A stretch of DNA of 64,000 nt from Gnetum montanum (taxonomy: Eukaryota; Streptophyta; Gnetopsida; Gnetales; Gnetaceae), in assembly GCA_015680685.1 (NCBI GenBank), contig MNCI01004713.1:129578-193577 (forward strand), written 5' to 3'. The position numbers were made by a program, and so were the translations under genes. This document shows, one piece after another, positions 1-13,330 of the stretch (position 1 is its first letter; every line of letters begins with the position of its first letter). The notes beneath the pieces were generated by a model. The model searched no databases. It worked only from the letters and a program-made list of their open reading frames with translations, and was not told the DNA's origin.

Positions 1-343
1 TTTGGTAAGCCACAGTTGCATAGTTCAGGGTGTGTCCAGTAAGTGGGAACGGATGCTGATGCTAGTTAATTTAGACTTAGACCATTAGTTAGAGTTAGTT
101 AGTTTCTCAACCATTTTCCCTGATAGCATAGAAGATAAACCGAAAAATACCAAAAAAATCACATACCTCAGACTTGCTTAACCATACACCGTGACACTTA
201 CAAGTAAGCTTGGGAAGACAACAAACGATTAACCCCAAGTGTTTCTTGTGGTGTTAAGGCATTTAGTCTGCGGAGTTCGATAGGATCGCGTGTGCACGCT
301 CGTATTCGTATGGTTGAGTGCAGGGGTACCTCGCCACTCATCA
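1..343 (+). mobile_element. Partial LTR of gypsy family E, 3' edge visible
   Basis: This stretch is the reverse complement of the LTR seen at 16927-17490 and 25857-26603, so the element it belongs to reads on the + strand. The LTR ends at 343 in ...CTCATCA, the same edge as the other two copies. The sequence after it does not resemble the family's primer-binding site, so this is more likely a 3' LTR or a solo LTR than a 5' LTR. The other end lies outside the window. Confidence 0.85.
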
Positions 344-2999
344 ATTAGCATATGTTATCCAAAAAGTGACCCCCTCTAAACATCACTTATATCATGGTTC
401 TTAACAAGACTTATGGAGTACTCATAATCATGCATAATATTGTTTTGAATTCAATGTTTGATTTTGATTTTGGAGTTGTAATAGGATTTGCATGTCACAC
501 CAAATATAAGAGCAAATGAAACAGTAATAAATAATTTGTAAACATTGAAAAAGTATGAATAGAGATATATAGATGAAAACTATAGGAATTATTAGAAAGA
601 AGATACTGATATTATTTCAATGGCCTACTAAGACAAAACTGTTCAACCAGAATATACTAAGAAACCCAAAGAATCTATTATTCACAAATAGTAAATCTAG
701 AATAAGTGAAATTGATGGTAGATCATAGTAAATGACTTCAATACATGAAGATGAGTAAACTATAGATAACTTTATCTAGTCCTACCTATTTGTTCAATTA
801 GGTGCAGAAATATTAATGTTAAAAATAATCAACAACATAATAAGGACTAAAAAATATATTAATTTCGACACACATGAAATAAAATGTAAATATAATAGTC
901 ATCCTCATACATGTTGGTAGTTTGAAATACCATTGGAATTGCCCAAATTTTTAAATACTATTGTAATGATAAAGTAACCTAACATGATATAGTTTCCAAT
1001 GGATAGAAGATTTCCTTCTTTATGACATAAATGAGAACTAAGAGTGAACATTCATCCAAAATAGTAGACTACATGACACATAAGACTTATTATTCTTAGA
1101 TTGAAATTATTTTCTTAAATGCAGTTTATACGTAGTCTTCTTTATAGTAAGGTACTACTGAGAAGTTAGTGTTATAGTACTAGTAGATATTATTTCATCA
1201 TTCCTACATTGAAAATATTTCAACTTTTTAAGACAATATTTTAATCCAATCATGATATTAGACATTGTATTTTATTAGTGAGAAGGTAAATTTGAAAGAA
1301 TCTCAATAGTTTATACCTATATTAGTTTATTTTGAGCTCTAGAATTAATTCATAACATGCTCATAGAAGATGCCTTCAACTTTTTCAATTGCACTACTTT
1401 GAGAATCATATTTAATTTCTACTTCAAGTTTGTGTATAGTGATATTTTAATAATTCTTTGCAAGCATTCTTGTGTACAAACCATCACATCCATGATTCTT
1501 AAGATCTTCCTCTCTATCTTGTTTTTCTAGATATCAATTTTTCTCATGACACATTCTTTCTTCAATTAGAAAACTCATCCATGAAGTTTTTCAATATCCT
1601 TTTTATGTCATTTAATGATCTCCTGTAGATCCTTATTAGTTTTAATAAATGTTAACATTGTCATTGTACTTTTGAGTGTTTCTTTTAAAGATGCCACAAC
1701 AGGTTGGGTCACCATGCTTATACTTGGGAATATTGTCTACTATTCTAGCTATTTTGTACTAGGTTTAACCCAGTTGAATAACTTTTTATGTTCATAGCAT
1801 AATTCATGAACATTTAGATCACCAATAGATAAGTCAACCTTGTGAATGAATTTACAAATGAGGACAAGGAACATAGAACTCTTGTTCTTACCTCTTTAAT
1901 TTTTTGTATTTTCTTGGATCATAGTTAACTATCCTTTTAGCTCATTAAATATTGATAGGTTAATATTGGAGTTGAGGGAATCACTAGTAATTTCCATATC
2001 CATGAAAATCACTTTTATCACATTGCTAATTTTTATCTTAGGCTTATTCACTGAAAACAAGTTATGTTGCAGGGCTTGTAATTGAAGAAATTCATAAGGA
2101 AAATTCTTTCTTAGATTGATTCACTTGAAAGTAGACCATGGTCTCTCATTTCATGATCATAGATTAAACCTTATGAAGGTACCATTGTTAAGCAAATTCA
2201 AGACTTTCATGATAACATTTAGGGTGAACATAAGTACTTTGGTTGAAAGAAGTGTCATCATAGTATCATCATCTACTATGGGTGTACTAAGTTTTTTATA
2301 AAAATGTGTAACATTTTGTACCAAGTATCCCTCTGTATAAAAATAGCCTTCATAAGGTTTAATGTTTTCAATATGTGCAAAAAATCATGAAATTTTTTAA
2401 CTTCTAAAACCCTTCTCATAGAAAACTTGAGAAGAACATAAACCCCTAGCACATATTAAAGTTTATCTTAAAGGGATTGAATCATCAATGTTCATCAACC
2501 ATCCTAGATTAGTAATTGCATAGTTAAATAAAATTTGCATCTCACCTTTGTAGTCCTTGGGCATATTTGATCTCTTTAGGCCCTCATTATTTGATATGTA
2601 TATCTAAGTGTTGTTATCCTCTAGTCCAGAGATGAAATCATTAGACATATTATTGCAGATTTTGGTATTTCTTATGCTTGGTCTCTATGGATTTTCTAAT
2701 CTTTTCGTTTACTATTTTTTTATGTGAATTTTTTCAACGAAAAGAACAATGAGAATCATACATAGTAAGTGAATAATGGAAATTGTAGTACTATAGATCA
2801 CATGACTATACCATACCATTGTAAAACATTAGATAACCAATGAAGGATTCGATGTTGGTTCCTGCTATTATAAAGGTGTTTTTCTCATACTCATGTAGAA
2901 TACTTGTCATTAATAATAATGGATCTATGGTTTATTCATAAATGCTATGAAAGAACATTTTTGTACCACCTGTCAACACGACTTGGTGTTGTGGCCTAT
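344..2999. other. AT-rich intergenic DNA, nothing recognised
   Basis: No coding similarity, LTR edge or RNA gene could be supported. The longest open frames are about 60 codons and have no recognisable motif. Part of 1380-2280 on the minus strand reads as short Lys/Glu-rich peptides broken by stops, which might be a decayed coding sequence but cannot be assigned. Confidence 0.5.
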
Positions 3000-3470
3000 A
3001 CAACTAATGATGAACTGCTAACTTTGTAGCATACTATAAAGCTACAGTACCCTATATATTTGGATGAAAGTACCTATTTGTAGCACCCACAAGTGCTTTA
3101 AGAATTGACATAACAAAGATTAAAGGATGCACAATGAAGTTGTATTACCTATTATAGCAATATGCAAGTGTATCCACACAATGTCTACAAGGCCATTGTA
3201 TATATTCATAATAAGGTATATTGATCTTTCATCATAGAAAACTCATGGTGGATAGGAGAGCTACATTAGCTCCTATAGAAATATGTAAGTACATCTCCAT
3301 AGCATTCACAAGCATGTTGTAGATTGCTAATATAAGATATAATAACTCACACACATAAAGAACTCATGGTGTACTTTGTGCTACATTACCTATTATAGTG
3401 CTATGCAATCACAAATATGCAGGGCCCTCAAGCACTTCATGGATTACCATAATCATGTATATTGTTGGAA
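3000..3470. repeat. Degenerate tandem repeat, ~120-bp unit
   Basis: About four diverged units can be lined up by eye around the recurring words CTACATTACCTATTATAG, ATGCAAG and AACTCATGGTG, with starts near 3000, 3125, 3240 and 3360. Divergence is high, so the unit boundaries are approximate. No coding content is evident. Confidence 0.45.
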
Positions 3471-5242
3471 TTTTCTTGTGGTGACCTATACTAGCACTAA
3501 TGATCCATTATGATTAATGACAAATAGAATGCTATGAGTTGCAATTCATGTCATTGTAGAATACAAGATGACATGTGATATTTAGAGCTCATTTGCTAAA
3601 ACCATCAAAGGATTATTTCATTGAATAAGGATAAACCAATTTGTGGTTGTAGTATTATTAGTATCATAATATGTTATTATGTTTACATAGAAAACCATCC
3701 ACAGATTAAAAATTCAATGATCTAGGGCCTTTATTAGTTTTGCGAGTAACATCAAATTAGTGTTCAAAATGTTGTGGTTGCTAGAGGAAAGGTCAAAAAA
3801 ATGGATGATTCTAGGTTTGGAAAAATTGAAGTTTAGGAAAAAATAAAGGATTTTGAGTTTTGAAGAAATGACTAATGAAATGTAGGAATCCATTGTAAGT
3901 ACCTAATGGAATTACACAATTAGTTGCTTCACTAGATTTTGTTGAAAAATAATAGTTATGCCACCAAAATGGGTTGAAAAATATCTATGGTAAAATGTAT
4001 GATCGATAGGAAATAAATATATGTTTGAACATGAAACTTATTATTACAAAATTTTATATCTTACGACTAAGTGCAGAGCTTGTAGATGAATGTTTTCTCC
4101 AATCAGTTTCAACTATAATTATAATTTGTGATTTTATTTTATGAAATAGGGATTTGAGTAGTGGATAGAAACTATTCAGGTAGCTTTTTCAGTACCATCT
4201 AGATCAAAATTCTAAGAGATAAGACATGATATAGATGTAGCTCAAGTATCCATATCCCCCATAATTAAAATTTTAACAATAGTTTCACTTCATAGACTTT
4301 CTATTTTACTTTTATAAGTCATGCATGTTTACAAAAAATCACAATGTTTCTTTAAAAATAACAAATAAAAGGAAACTATTGCTTACAAAGGTGTTGCATA
4401 TGATACTAACATAACTAAAAGATCTATATTAATGAATAATCACTATTCTAAGATTATTCATTTCCTAATATTATTACATGTATATTATTTTAATAAAAAT
4501 TCAATCATCAAGTAAATTTTTCCAATTACTTATGATGAAAAAAGCCCTTACAATATTTGTTCTGTACTTTAAATAGTACATGAGTATGTGTTAAATTGAA
4601 TGGAAAAACTAGCAATACGTAAATATAATACTTTTATATTTTCTGTAAAAATAAAAGTAATGAGATGAAATATTTATGTCTAGTAGGAATGATATTCTAG
4701 AAAAACATCCATTTGGTTACAAAAAGGTCATAGGGATTATCTTTGATGAGAGAATATTTTATTGGACCATACTCTAGATTAGCTAACCAATTAATGCTTA
4801 TGGGATAAATAACACACTATGAAATGACCATGCAAGTAGTTTGTTTACTACCTCACCAATTTTGTCTATCCCTTCCTCGATAAACTTTGATGTAATAGTT
4901 TGCTATGGTTGAATGCACATGTCAAATAGACTACATAATAGTTGGAATCTAAAGAAATTTTTTTAGCCATGCATGTTGGATTTGTGAAGAGAAAATATTC
5001 ATTCACAGTAACAATTTGAAAATTTGACAACAAGTGACATCACATGCCCCAACCATGTTGATTAATCAACTACAAAGTGTTAGGTGATATTTGATAATAA
5101 AGAAGGTAAACTTTGATGTGATTGAATATAATATGTTATAGAAAAAACACAACATAAATTAGTACTATGAAATTCACACTATTAGAAACAAAAGTACTCA
5201 AGGCTAGTTCTCAGCTATAGTGGACCTATAAGAACACCTCAA
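3471..5242. other. AT-rich intergenic DNA, nothing recognised
   Basis: No gene, LTR or structured repeat could be supported on either strand. Open frames are short and without motifs. Confidence 0.45.
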
Positions 5243-6435
5243 ATTTAGCAAATGAATTAATGTGATATCAACTATTATGATTTGTAGATAATATCCAGAT
5301 TTTATCCTTGTTTATCTTTCATGTTGGAAATCAAGTGAATGTTCATAGTTTTAAGTATTCAAAGAAAGCTAAAAAATCCAAGAAAAAAGCTAGAAAACCT
5401 TTAAAAATCTTTGTTTATAGAAAAAATAAGAAATAGAAGAAAATTTTATCCAACATAAATTAGAGTTGCAAGATCTCTCCACTCCTCAAGCTCTAAAATG
5501 AGGAAATGAGCTTCATTGTAAATGAAGAATGGTGCAATGAGCAATCCAAGATGAATGAAGTGATGCTTTTCTTTCTTCTCTCTTACTTTATCTTTTATCC
5601 ATTTGAATGATTGCTAATTTTCTAGTTTAGCTACCTAATTTTATTACATTCTTGAAGTCAAGTATCTTATAATATGCTCTGCATCATGAATTTGTAGACC
5701 CCATATCTCATAAGTTTTTCTCACAATGATTCTCACATTGCACAAGTTTTCACAAACCTTAATTTCTCATAAGTGATACTAGAAGAAGGAGGCCCTCACA
5801 TGCATCCTAAGTGATACTAAATCTAATTTGATTTCATGTTTTTCTATTTTATTTTTCTTACCTTAAATTATAATCATGAATTTTTTAATGAAAGTGTTTG
5901 ATGAAATGTATGAAGGCTTCAAAGTCCTTTAATTCATGGGTTCTTTTATGCTTTTTCCTCTTTCAATTAGGTCTAAGTATGCAAAGGTTTTTTATAGTAA
6001 TTTGAGATAATTAATATTAGGGTTTATGTTTTAGAATAAAGGACATATAAAATCATGTCTACTTTATGTTGTTAATGTATAAATGTTCAATTTGGCCTCT
6101 AATCTCAAGAATGTTTAGTCTTCTATTTATTCCAAGATGTAAAACAAATCTAGGTAATTTCATTTATGTTTTCAGGTCCATGCATTGATGAATTTTGTGT
6201 CATATTGTTTGGCCTCTTCATTTTAAGCCATGTATAATTAAGTTATTTATAAAAGTCTTGAAACCTATCTTACATGACAATGATTTTATGTCTTTGATAT
6301 AGATTTGAGTCACCTTGGCATAATTAGACTTCAATGTATTTAAGTTCATCAAAGATTAAGTTGATTTATGGGAATTGCTATGAAAAATTTTAAGTATCAA
6401 TTTGGATCACCTCTAGTAATTTTAAGCATTGTACA
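5243..6435. repeat. 1.2-kb tandem duplication, copy 1
   Basis: Copy 1 begins near ATTTAGCAAATGAATTAATG and runs to about TTTGGATCACCTCTAG. The next 1.2 kb repeats it in the same orientation with many substitutions and small indels. Shared landmarks include TTTATAGAAAAAATAAGAAATAG, the TCCACTCCTCAAGCT region and CATCACATGCATCCTAAGTGA-like text. No reading frame is conserved between the copies, so it behaves as non-coding repeat DNA. Confidence 0.85.
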
Positions 6436-6464
6436 AAAATTAAAAACCTAAGGCTGATAACTAT

Positions 6465-7668
6465 ATTTAGCAAATGACTTAATGTCATATCTACTATTAT
6501 GATTTTTAGAAAATATCCAAATTTTATCTTTATTTTTCTTTCATGTTTGAAGTTAAGTAGATGTTTGCAGTTTTATGTATTCAAAGATGGCTAAAACAAT
6601 ATAAGGAAAAAAGCTAGAAAACCTTAGAAAAGCTTTGCTTATAGAAAAAATAAGAAATAGAGGAAAATTTTATCCAACATGAATTTGAGTTACAAGATCT
6701 CTTCACTCCTCAAGCTATAAAACGAGGTCATGAGCCTCATTGTAAATGAAGAATGATGCAATAAGTAATCCAAGATGAATGAAGCGAAGATTTTCTTTCT
6801 TCTCTCTTTCTTTATCTTTTATCCATTTGAATGATTGCCAATTTCTTAGTTTAGGTGCCCAAATTTATCACATTATTGAAACCAACTATCTTACAATATG
6901 CTCTTCATCATGAATTCATAAACCCCATATCTCATAGGTTTTTCTCATAATGATTCTCACATTCTCATAGGTTTTCTGATAATTTTTACAAACCATTTCT
7001 CACAAGTGATTCAACAAGAAGGAGGCCATCACATGCATCCTAAGTGAGGCTAAATTTAATTTTATTTCATGTTTTTCTATTTTATGTTTCTTACAATAAA
7101 TTATAATCATGAATGTTTTTGATGAAAGTGTTTGATGAAATGTACAAAGGCTTCAAAGCCCTTTAATTCATGAGTTTTTTTTGCATGCTTTTTCCTCTTC
7201 CAAGTAGATCTAAATGTGTAAACATTTTTTATAGTAATTTCAAATAATTAATGTTAGAGTTTATGTTTTAGAATAAAGGGCATATATGAACATGTTTACC
7301 TTATGTTGTTAATATATAAATGTTAAATTTGGCTTCCAATCTCAAGAATGTTTAGGCCTCTATTTATTCCAAGACATGTAAAGTAGATATGGGTAATTTC
7401 ATTCATTTTTTTAGGCCCATGCACTGATGAATTGTGTCATATTGCCTACCTTCTTCATTTTAAGCCATGTATAATTAATTTATTTGTAAAAGCCTTGAAA
7501 CCTATCTTACATGGCAATGTTTTTGAGTCTTTGATATAGGGCTGAGTCACCCTTACATAATTGAACTCAAATGTATTGGAGTTCATCAAAGATCAAGTTG
7601 ATTTATGGGCATTGTTATGAAAAAATTTATATATCAATTTGGATCACCTTTGGTGATTTTTCAATGAT
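6465..7668. repeat. 1.2-kb tandem duplication, copy 2
   Basis: This is the second copy of the preceding unit, starting 1222 bp downstream at ATTTAGCAAATGACTTAATG. Order and spacing of all landmarks are kept. By eye the copies differ at roughly 10-15% of positions, which makes the duplication old. The two could be LTR remnants of an element that lost its interior, but no TG...CA edges, PBS or PPT were found. Confidence 0.85.
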
Positions 7669-9480
7669 TTCCAATGATATTGTATGATGATATCAATTGC
7701 TACAACTCAAGTGATGTTGAACGATATGATGTTTTTATATATATAATGAAACATGTTAATTTCTATCGATACTATAATAATTAACAATTCAAAAGAGGTT
7801 AATTTCTATTGGTCTAGTGATTTTGAGTGAAAAGCTCCAAGTATAAAGGATTCATAGCATGTTGATCTTTACAAATTAGGCAATGTATGGTGATATAGAA
7901 GGATTTTGCCATTTCTGCAAGCCACCACTTCAAGAATGTCCAACGATATGTTTAGACCTAATTTTAAAAGAATTTTCAATCTTATTTGGGCCTAATCACA
8001 ACCTTCTATAAACCAAAAAACATCCTTCTACTATATCCACTTTGATACCACTAGTGGAACTTCACATCATACCTTGTACATATTCAAAGAATTGATTCCT
8101 AAAGGAAAGATCATGCTCATTGAGCATATACCTCATAAGTGATTTTGTTAGGGCCAACTCAAGAACTAGTAGGTCTAATGTGTTCAAAGAACCTTCTTAA
8201 AACATGCTAGCATCAGCTTATATTATTAGAACTAAGAACTTAGATTCTTGATGATTTGGCCATAAGTTAGGCTATAGGGTGCAACAATCTCTAAGTAGAA
8301 GAAATTCACTGTTATAACTCTAGCACCCATACCACAAACTCTTCTATATATTTCAGGGCCCAGGACTTGCTACAACACATTCACCTCTATGCTCAATGTT
8401 TGCTTAGATGACACTAAATTATTAATTTTCTCTTACAACGTGAAATGTAATACATGATTGATAATTATGCTAGGAGTTTGAATTTCACAAATGATTCTTC
8501 AATGACCTTGAATAATTCAAATTAAAACATTTTTTAAGCACACAATAAAAAAGTTCTTACATTGGCTTGACTAGCCTTCATAGACATAGGAGTCCCATCA
8601 CTTCTTAGGTACTTCCTTATTCCAACATTATATCGTGACATGTCACCATCATTTGATTCATGTCTCTATGCATAGTAGACAATCACTATCATAATTTTAC
8701 AATGGTTTCTAAAGCTCGTAATCAATTTTTAAATTAGGTCTAGAAATTTCACTGTTTTCTTAGCAAGCCTAGCATAGCCATTGCAACTCATCATGTGCAT
8801 GTACTTCTGCTTTGCTTAACATGCTTAATTCTTTGAACTTAACTCTTCAAATTAGCCATGATTTCAAAGCTATAAGAAATAAAATATTGGTGATTATAAA
8901 ATGGAATTATTTAAAATGGATGGTAGACTTGCCATTCCAATGATACTCATTGATTCAAAAACATTCTCTAGTTATTGTCTACTATATTCAATAGAGAAGT
9001 CTATGTGGTGGTTTTCTTATTTTCTATGATGAGAAGATATTTACAGGCATGCCTTGATTTATGAACTCTTAAATGTTTCTTTAGAGTCTCTAGAATATAC
9101 ATTTTTGCTAATACATGATTTGAAAAATTGTAGTTTTTTTGCAATAAAATTATATGCTTAAAAAAATGTAAAAAGAAATTAATCAATATCAAGGATGACT
9201 ACGATGTATACCAACACCTTTGCCTAAAGTTGTTCCTTCAAATTCTCTGAGACTTGCGAGCATGATTAATAAGAACTCTTGCATGACACATGTCAAGGAT
9301 TTAATGAAATAGTAAATTTTTTTTATCCTTGATACACTACCTATATCTATTCAAGTGAGCCTTAGATGGACCATTATAAGTATACTTACTTTTGCCTGTA
9401 TCATTGAGGCATTGATGCACCATGAGTATTGTCGACTTTTGACATATAATTTTTTATTATTTTCTTTCTCAAGTTTCAGG
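7669..9480. other. AT-rich intergenic DNA, nothing firmly recognised
   Basis: No supported gene. The words TTTGATACCACTAG near 8050 resemble the complement of a tRNA-Met-type PBS, but no flanking LTR or gag was found. Confidence 0.4.
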
Positions 9481-10270
9481 TTTAAAATATTGAAAAACAA
9501 AGTTTTACATCAAGGAAAAATCATAAATATTAAAGATATGAAAAAAATATAGATACAAAGGAGATAAAATTACATAAAGAAGGGGACAAGCCTCTCTCTC
9601 CTATAGTAAACATCAGTCAAGAGGCTCTAAATTAAAGAAAGAGAGTGAACTGAAAGAGTGATGGAATAGTAAGGAAGTGTTCATTCTCAATAATGAGTGC
9701 TGTAATTTTATTCTTTCATTTTTGTTACTCCTACATTAATTCAGTTGATGTTATTTTTCCATTTTTTAAATTAAAGTGTCTCATGAAAATATGAAATTAT
9801 AGTAATAAAGTTTCAAAAATTTATCAATCATCATTAAGAAACTTTATATTTATAGCCCTACTTTTATGATTCATAAATGTTTAAGACTTTTCTCATTTTT
9901 CTAAGCTCTCCATATCATATCCATATTTTGAATCTCTCATATTCATTCATGATTTGTCTTATAATGATTTAATAAATTTTTAATTTATAATTCTCTCATA
10001 TTTCCATAATTTATTAGCTCTAATATTTCATAAAAGGTTTAAAGATTCAAGAATTGAAGATATCAAGCTTTAAAGGAAGAGAAAGAAAATTGATCATGAT
10101 AGATATCATTTTTTATTTCAAGTTAATTTTGGTGGTTTGATCATCATTTAAAGTCATTTTTATCATAAGCATGAATATTTCATATCTTTCAAGTTATTTC
10201 TTAGTTATTTTGAAGATTAGAAGCGATGTAGCATTATATATTTAATGAAATGATATTTTATCAAGAATTT
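9481..10270 (+). repeat. Dispersed repeat D, copy 1
   Basis: About 780 bp match 27545-28309 in the same orientation with shared landmarks: AAATTACATAAAGAAGGGG, AAATTAAAGAAAGAGA, a TTTATAGCCCT block and TTTGAAGATTAGAAG at the end. Indels are frequent. No coding capacity is conserved, so the parent element type is unknown. Confidence 0.7.
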
Positions 10271-11153
10271 CAAATTGTCATTTTATGTCAAAGTCCATGT
10301 TTTTTAAATTTCCATTTAATTTATTCCAATTATTCAAAGTATCACTTAATTTCAATTATATTTGTGTTTTACATCAAAAGACATGTAGATTCATATCAAA
10401 TATAGAGAAAAGAGGATTAGATTTCTTCTAGATTTTGCATTTTAAAAATGACTTTTTTCTAGTTGCTATGCATCGATTCCAATGATGCAAATCAATAAGA
10501 AATTTTTTTATTTTTATTTTTACATTACCTCTTATCACTCTAGTGACATGTGATATGTTCAAAATTCGTTATGGTGGAAACGATATTGATTCTCATAGCA
10601 CTAGTGATCTCTAATGATATTGATAAAATTTTCTTAAGAGATATTGATTTTATCAACACTATTGTGGCCACCAATGAGAAACTGTTAAAGGATATTGATA
10701 TTAATCAATCTAGGTGGTCCCTAGTAAGATCATTAAATTTCAAATGCATTTCAAGCTTTTGTGCATACTCTGATAAGAGTATTGAAGCTAAAAGATTTGA
10801 ACCTAGATTTTAAAGAGCTAAAAGATATGAAGCATATTTTATTCAAAATATTTAATAAATAAGACATTTTCTTTTGTAATCATAAGGTGTTTTCTAAAAC
10901 GTTATTGTTGAAAGTTTTAGGTATTTGAAAAATAACATTAGATCCTCTCAAAGATTGTAAGAAGAACATCAAATTCTATCTAAAGATAAGGACAAAAGAT
11001 CATTTTAAATATATAGAAGAAGGAGAACATCTAGAATATGATGATTACGTGTTCCACAAAAGAATTAGATAGATCTCATTCTTTTATCTATGTTAAGTAA
11101 GATGAGATCCTATACATGTATGTTTTATATATTTTCAAAATTAGTTCATTCCC
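10271..11153. other. AT-rich DNA upstream of copia element F
   Basis: An 87-codon open frame at 10550-10813 has no recognisable motif and is not conserved elsewhere in the window. Nothing else was seen. Confidence 0.35.
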
Positions 11154-11373
11154 TATTAAGAAGATCCTAAATTAATATGATAAGGATCATCCCTATGATT
11201 TTCTAGATTCTTAATTATCTTTCCAAATCGATTCTTGGAAGATCAAGGCCTATATATTTACAGTAGCATATGTTCTTTTGTAAGAGAGTTTCTCAAGAGT
11301 GTGTTTGTTCGAAGTGAGTTCTTTGTTTCTTCTTAGCTTAGATCATAGATCTAGAGCCTTTTAGTTTTATATT
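11154..11373 (+). mobile_element. 5' LTR of copia element F
   Basis: About 220 bp match 16069-16286: both start TATTAAGAAGATCCT and end near TTTTAGTTT. The terminal dinucleotides appear decayed from TG...CA. It is directly followed by a tRNA-Met-type primer-binding site, TTGGTATCAAAGT, at 11373-11385, which fixes this as the 5' LTR. Confidence 0.75.
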
Positions 11374-11390
11374 TGGTATCAAAGTAAGGT
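11374..11390 (+). promoter_or_regulatory. Primer-binding site of element F (tRNA-Met type)
   Basis: The sequence TGGTATCAAAGTAAGG resembles the usual plant copia PBS TGGTATCAGAGC, complementary to initiator tRNA-Met, with a few substitutions. It lies immediately inside the 5' LTR. Confidence 0.7.
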
Positions 11391-11444
11391 TAGTTTGGAT
11401 CCTTTATAATAGATCTCTCCAGTATTACTCAAATTCATGGATCT

Positions 11445-12420
11445 ATGTCTCTCTAGGTTCCTACCTTCAATGGAGAGAATTATGAGTATTAGAAAATGAA
11501 GATGCGAACATTGTTGCTCTCACATCATCTATGGGATTTTGTTGAGAATGAATTTAAATATGTTGATCAAGAAAAATTTCAAGCCTTGAAGAAAGATGAA
11601 AAAATATAAATTTAATAAGCTTCTTAAGAAATATGCAAAGGAATTATTCAACATTAAATTTAGGTTAGATGTAGCAATCTTTTCCAAAATTGTTATGCAT
11701 TGAACCTATAAAGTCGCATGGGATACAATGGATATTGCTTATAAGTTATCATCAAAAGTTTGTGTTGTTAAGTTATAAGTATTAAGAAAATATTTTGAAT
11801 CTTTGCAGATGCTAGATTTAGAACATATTTATTAATACATAAGTCAATTTCAACAAGTTTGAAATGGACTTCAAGTTAGTGAATAGACACTTGAGAAAAG
11901 GTGTCTTGTTGAAAAGATTCTTCAAACTGTAACTAAATGATATGATCCTATCATCATGACTATTGAAGAAGCAAGAGATCTTGTTAAAATACCCATGGTT
12001 AAGCTTGTGTAAAATTTCAAGAAATATAATCAAAGGATTGTTGATCATGAAGATTCACTAGCAAATGCATTTTAAGCACAATTTCAAAGGATGTACAATC
12101 AACAACAAAACCAAAATAAAAGATACCTAGGTGAATCCTCATTTAGAGGACATGGACATAGTCATGAGAGACCTGGAGGTCATGGTCATGGAAGATTAAA
12201 TTAATCAAATGAAGTTAAGAATTATGATTTTTGTGGTACCAACATCCACAATACTCTTGAATATTGGTTACGAAAGAAGTATGAAAAGAAGGAAAAAGAA
12301 AAACTTGTAGAAATGAAGATTAACAAAAAGGTTCAATAAAAAAGTAAAAAATTATTTTACATTGAAAAAGAAGAAGATAAAATCCTAATTTCCACAAATT
12401 TACCATATTCTAGCAACAAA
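11445..12420 (+). pseudogene. Decayed copia gag (UBN2-type) of element F
   Basis: From an ATG at 11445 the frame reads an N-terminus with VPTFNGENYEY, typical of plant copia Gag, which binds and packages element RNA. It continues through a UBN2-like region (RYDPIIMTIEEARDL-like text near 11940) into a Gly/His-rich stretch and a degenerate zinc knuckle around CGTNIHNTLEYW at about 12232. There are many in-frame stops, mostly TAG where CAG or TGG would fit. The gene is dead. The order gag, protease, integrase, RT and RNase H shows a copia element. Confidence 0.75.
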
Positions 12421-13330
12421 AATATTTGATGTTGATGGTAGATATAGTAATCATGACTAGAAATACAAATTGTTCTCAAATCTAAAGAAATATGATGGCA
12501 AGATAACTATAGGTAATGGAAAGAATATAACCAGGATTGGATCACTTGCCTTCATAACAACTTAAGGTAACAAATATATTATCTTCTAGATTTTTTATAT
12601 TTTAGATCTTTCAAAAAATTTATTAAGTATTGAGAAATTATGTAGTAATGATTATCGTGTGGAATTTAAAACAGATGTTTGTAATATTTCTAATGCTGAT
12701 GATGAAAAAGGTATTTTCATTATCTCCAGGTGCAAGAATTAGGTGTGTAACTGCAAATGCAAAAGGATATTCATTTCCTCACTATCATAGAAGACATAGC
12801 ATGGTTATTGCATGCTTGGTTAGGACATGTAAATTTTGGTCCATTAGATTGTATGCAAAGAGGAGAAATTGTAAGAGATATGCCAAATTTTTCTTTGCTA
12901 GATAATCATGATTATGGTATATGTCAATTTGGAAAAATTACAAGGTTTTCATTCCAAGGAAAGAACATAGGACCTAAGAAAAATCAAATCTAGTTCATAT
13001 GGATCTATGTGGTTCCATGCAAACATTAATTCTAGGAAAATATTGATATATGTTGATCATAGTGGATGATTTTTCAAAATTGTCTTAGGGATATTTTCTT
13101 AAATTAAAAGATTAAACATTGGATTTTTGAATAAAAATTTCAAGGTGAAAGTAGAAAATTAAAGTGGCAATATAATTAAAAAATATAGAAAGATTAAGGT
13201 GGTGAATTTGTATCCATTTAATTTGATGAATTTTGCAAAAAATAAGGGGTACTTCACCAAACCAACATATCATTTACTCAAAAAATGACATGGTAAAGAG
13301 GAAAAATAGGATAGTTCTTGAAATGGAAAA
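12420..13330 (+). pseudogene. Decayed copia protease, GAG-pre-integrase and integrase start
   Basis: After gag the translation shows protease-like text GKITIGNGKNITRIGS and LSKNLLSIEKL (about 12500-12640). A pre-integrase zinc-binding region follows (HAWLGHVNFGPLDCMQRG and GICQFGK, 12780-12960), matching the LWHxRLGHxNF...CxxCQxGK pattern of copia integrases. An integrase core start, LVHMDLCGSMQT then IVDDFSK, is readable at about 12990-13080. The core then breaks up in stops and frameshifts, and the catalytic triad cannot be assembled. Confidence 0.75.

Noticed and set aside
8035-8070. tRNA-Met-type PBS complement near 8050
   Set aside because: Only the short word TTTGATACCA fits. No LTR edge, PPT or gag is found around it.
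12630-12905. 91-codon frame in element F as separate small gene
   Set aside because: It is a shifted reading of the copia protease/pre-integrase region, whose true frame has the LGH and CQFGK motifs.
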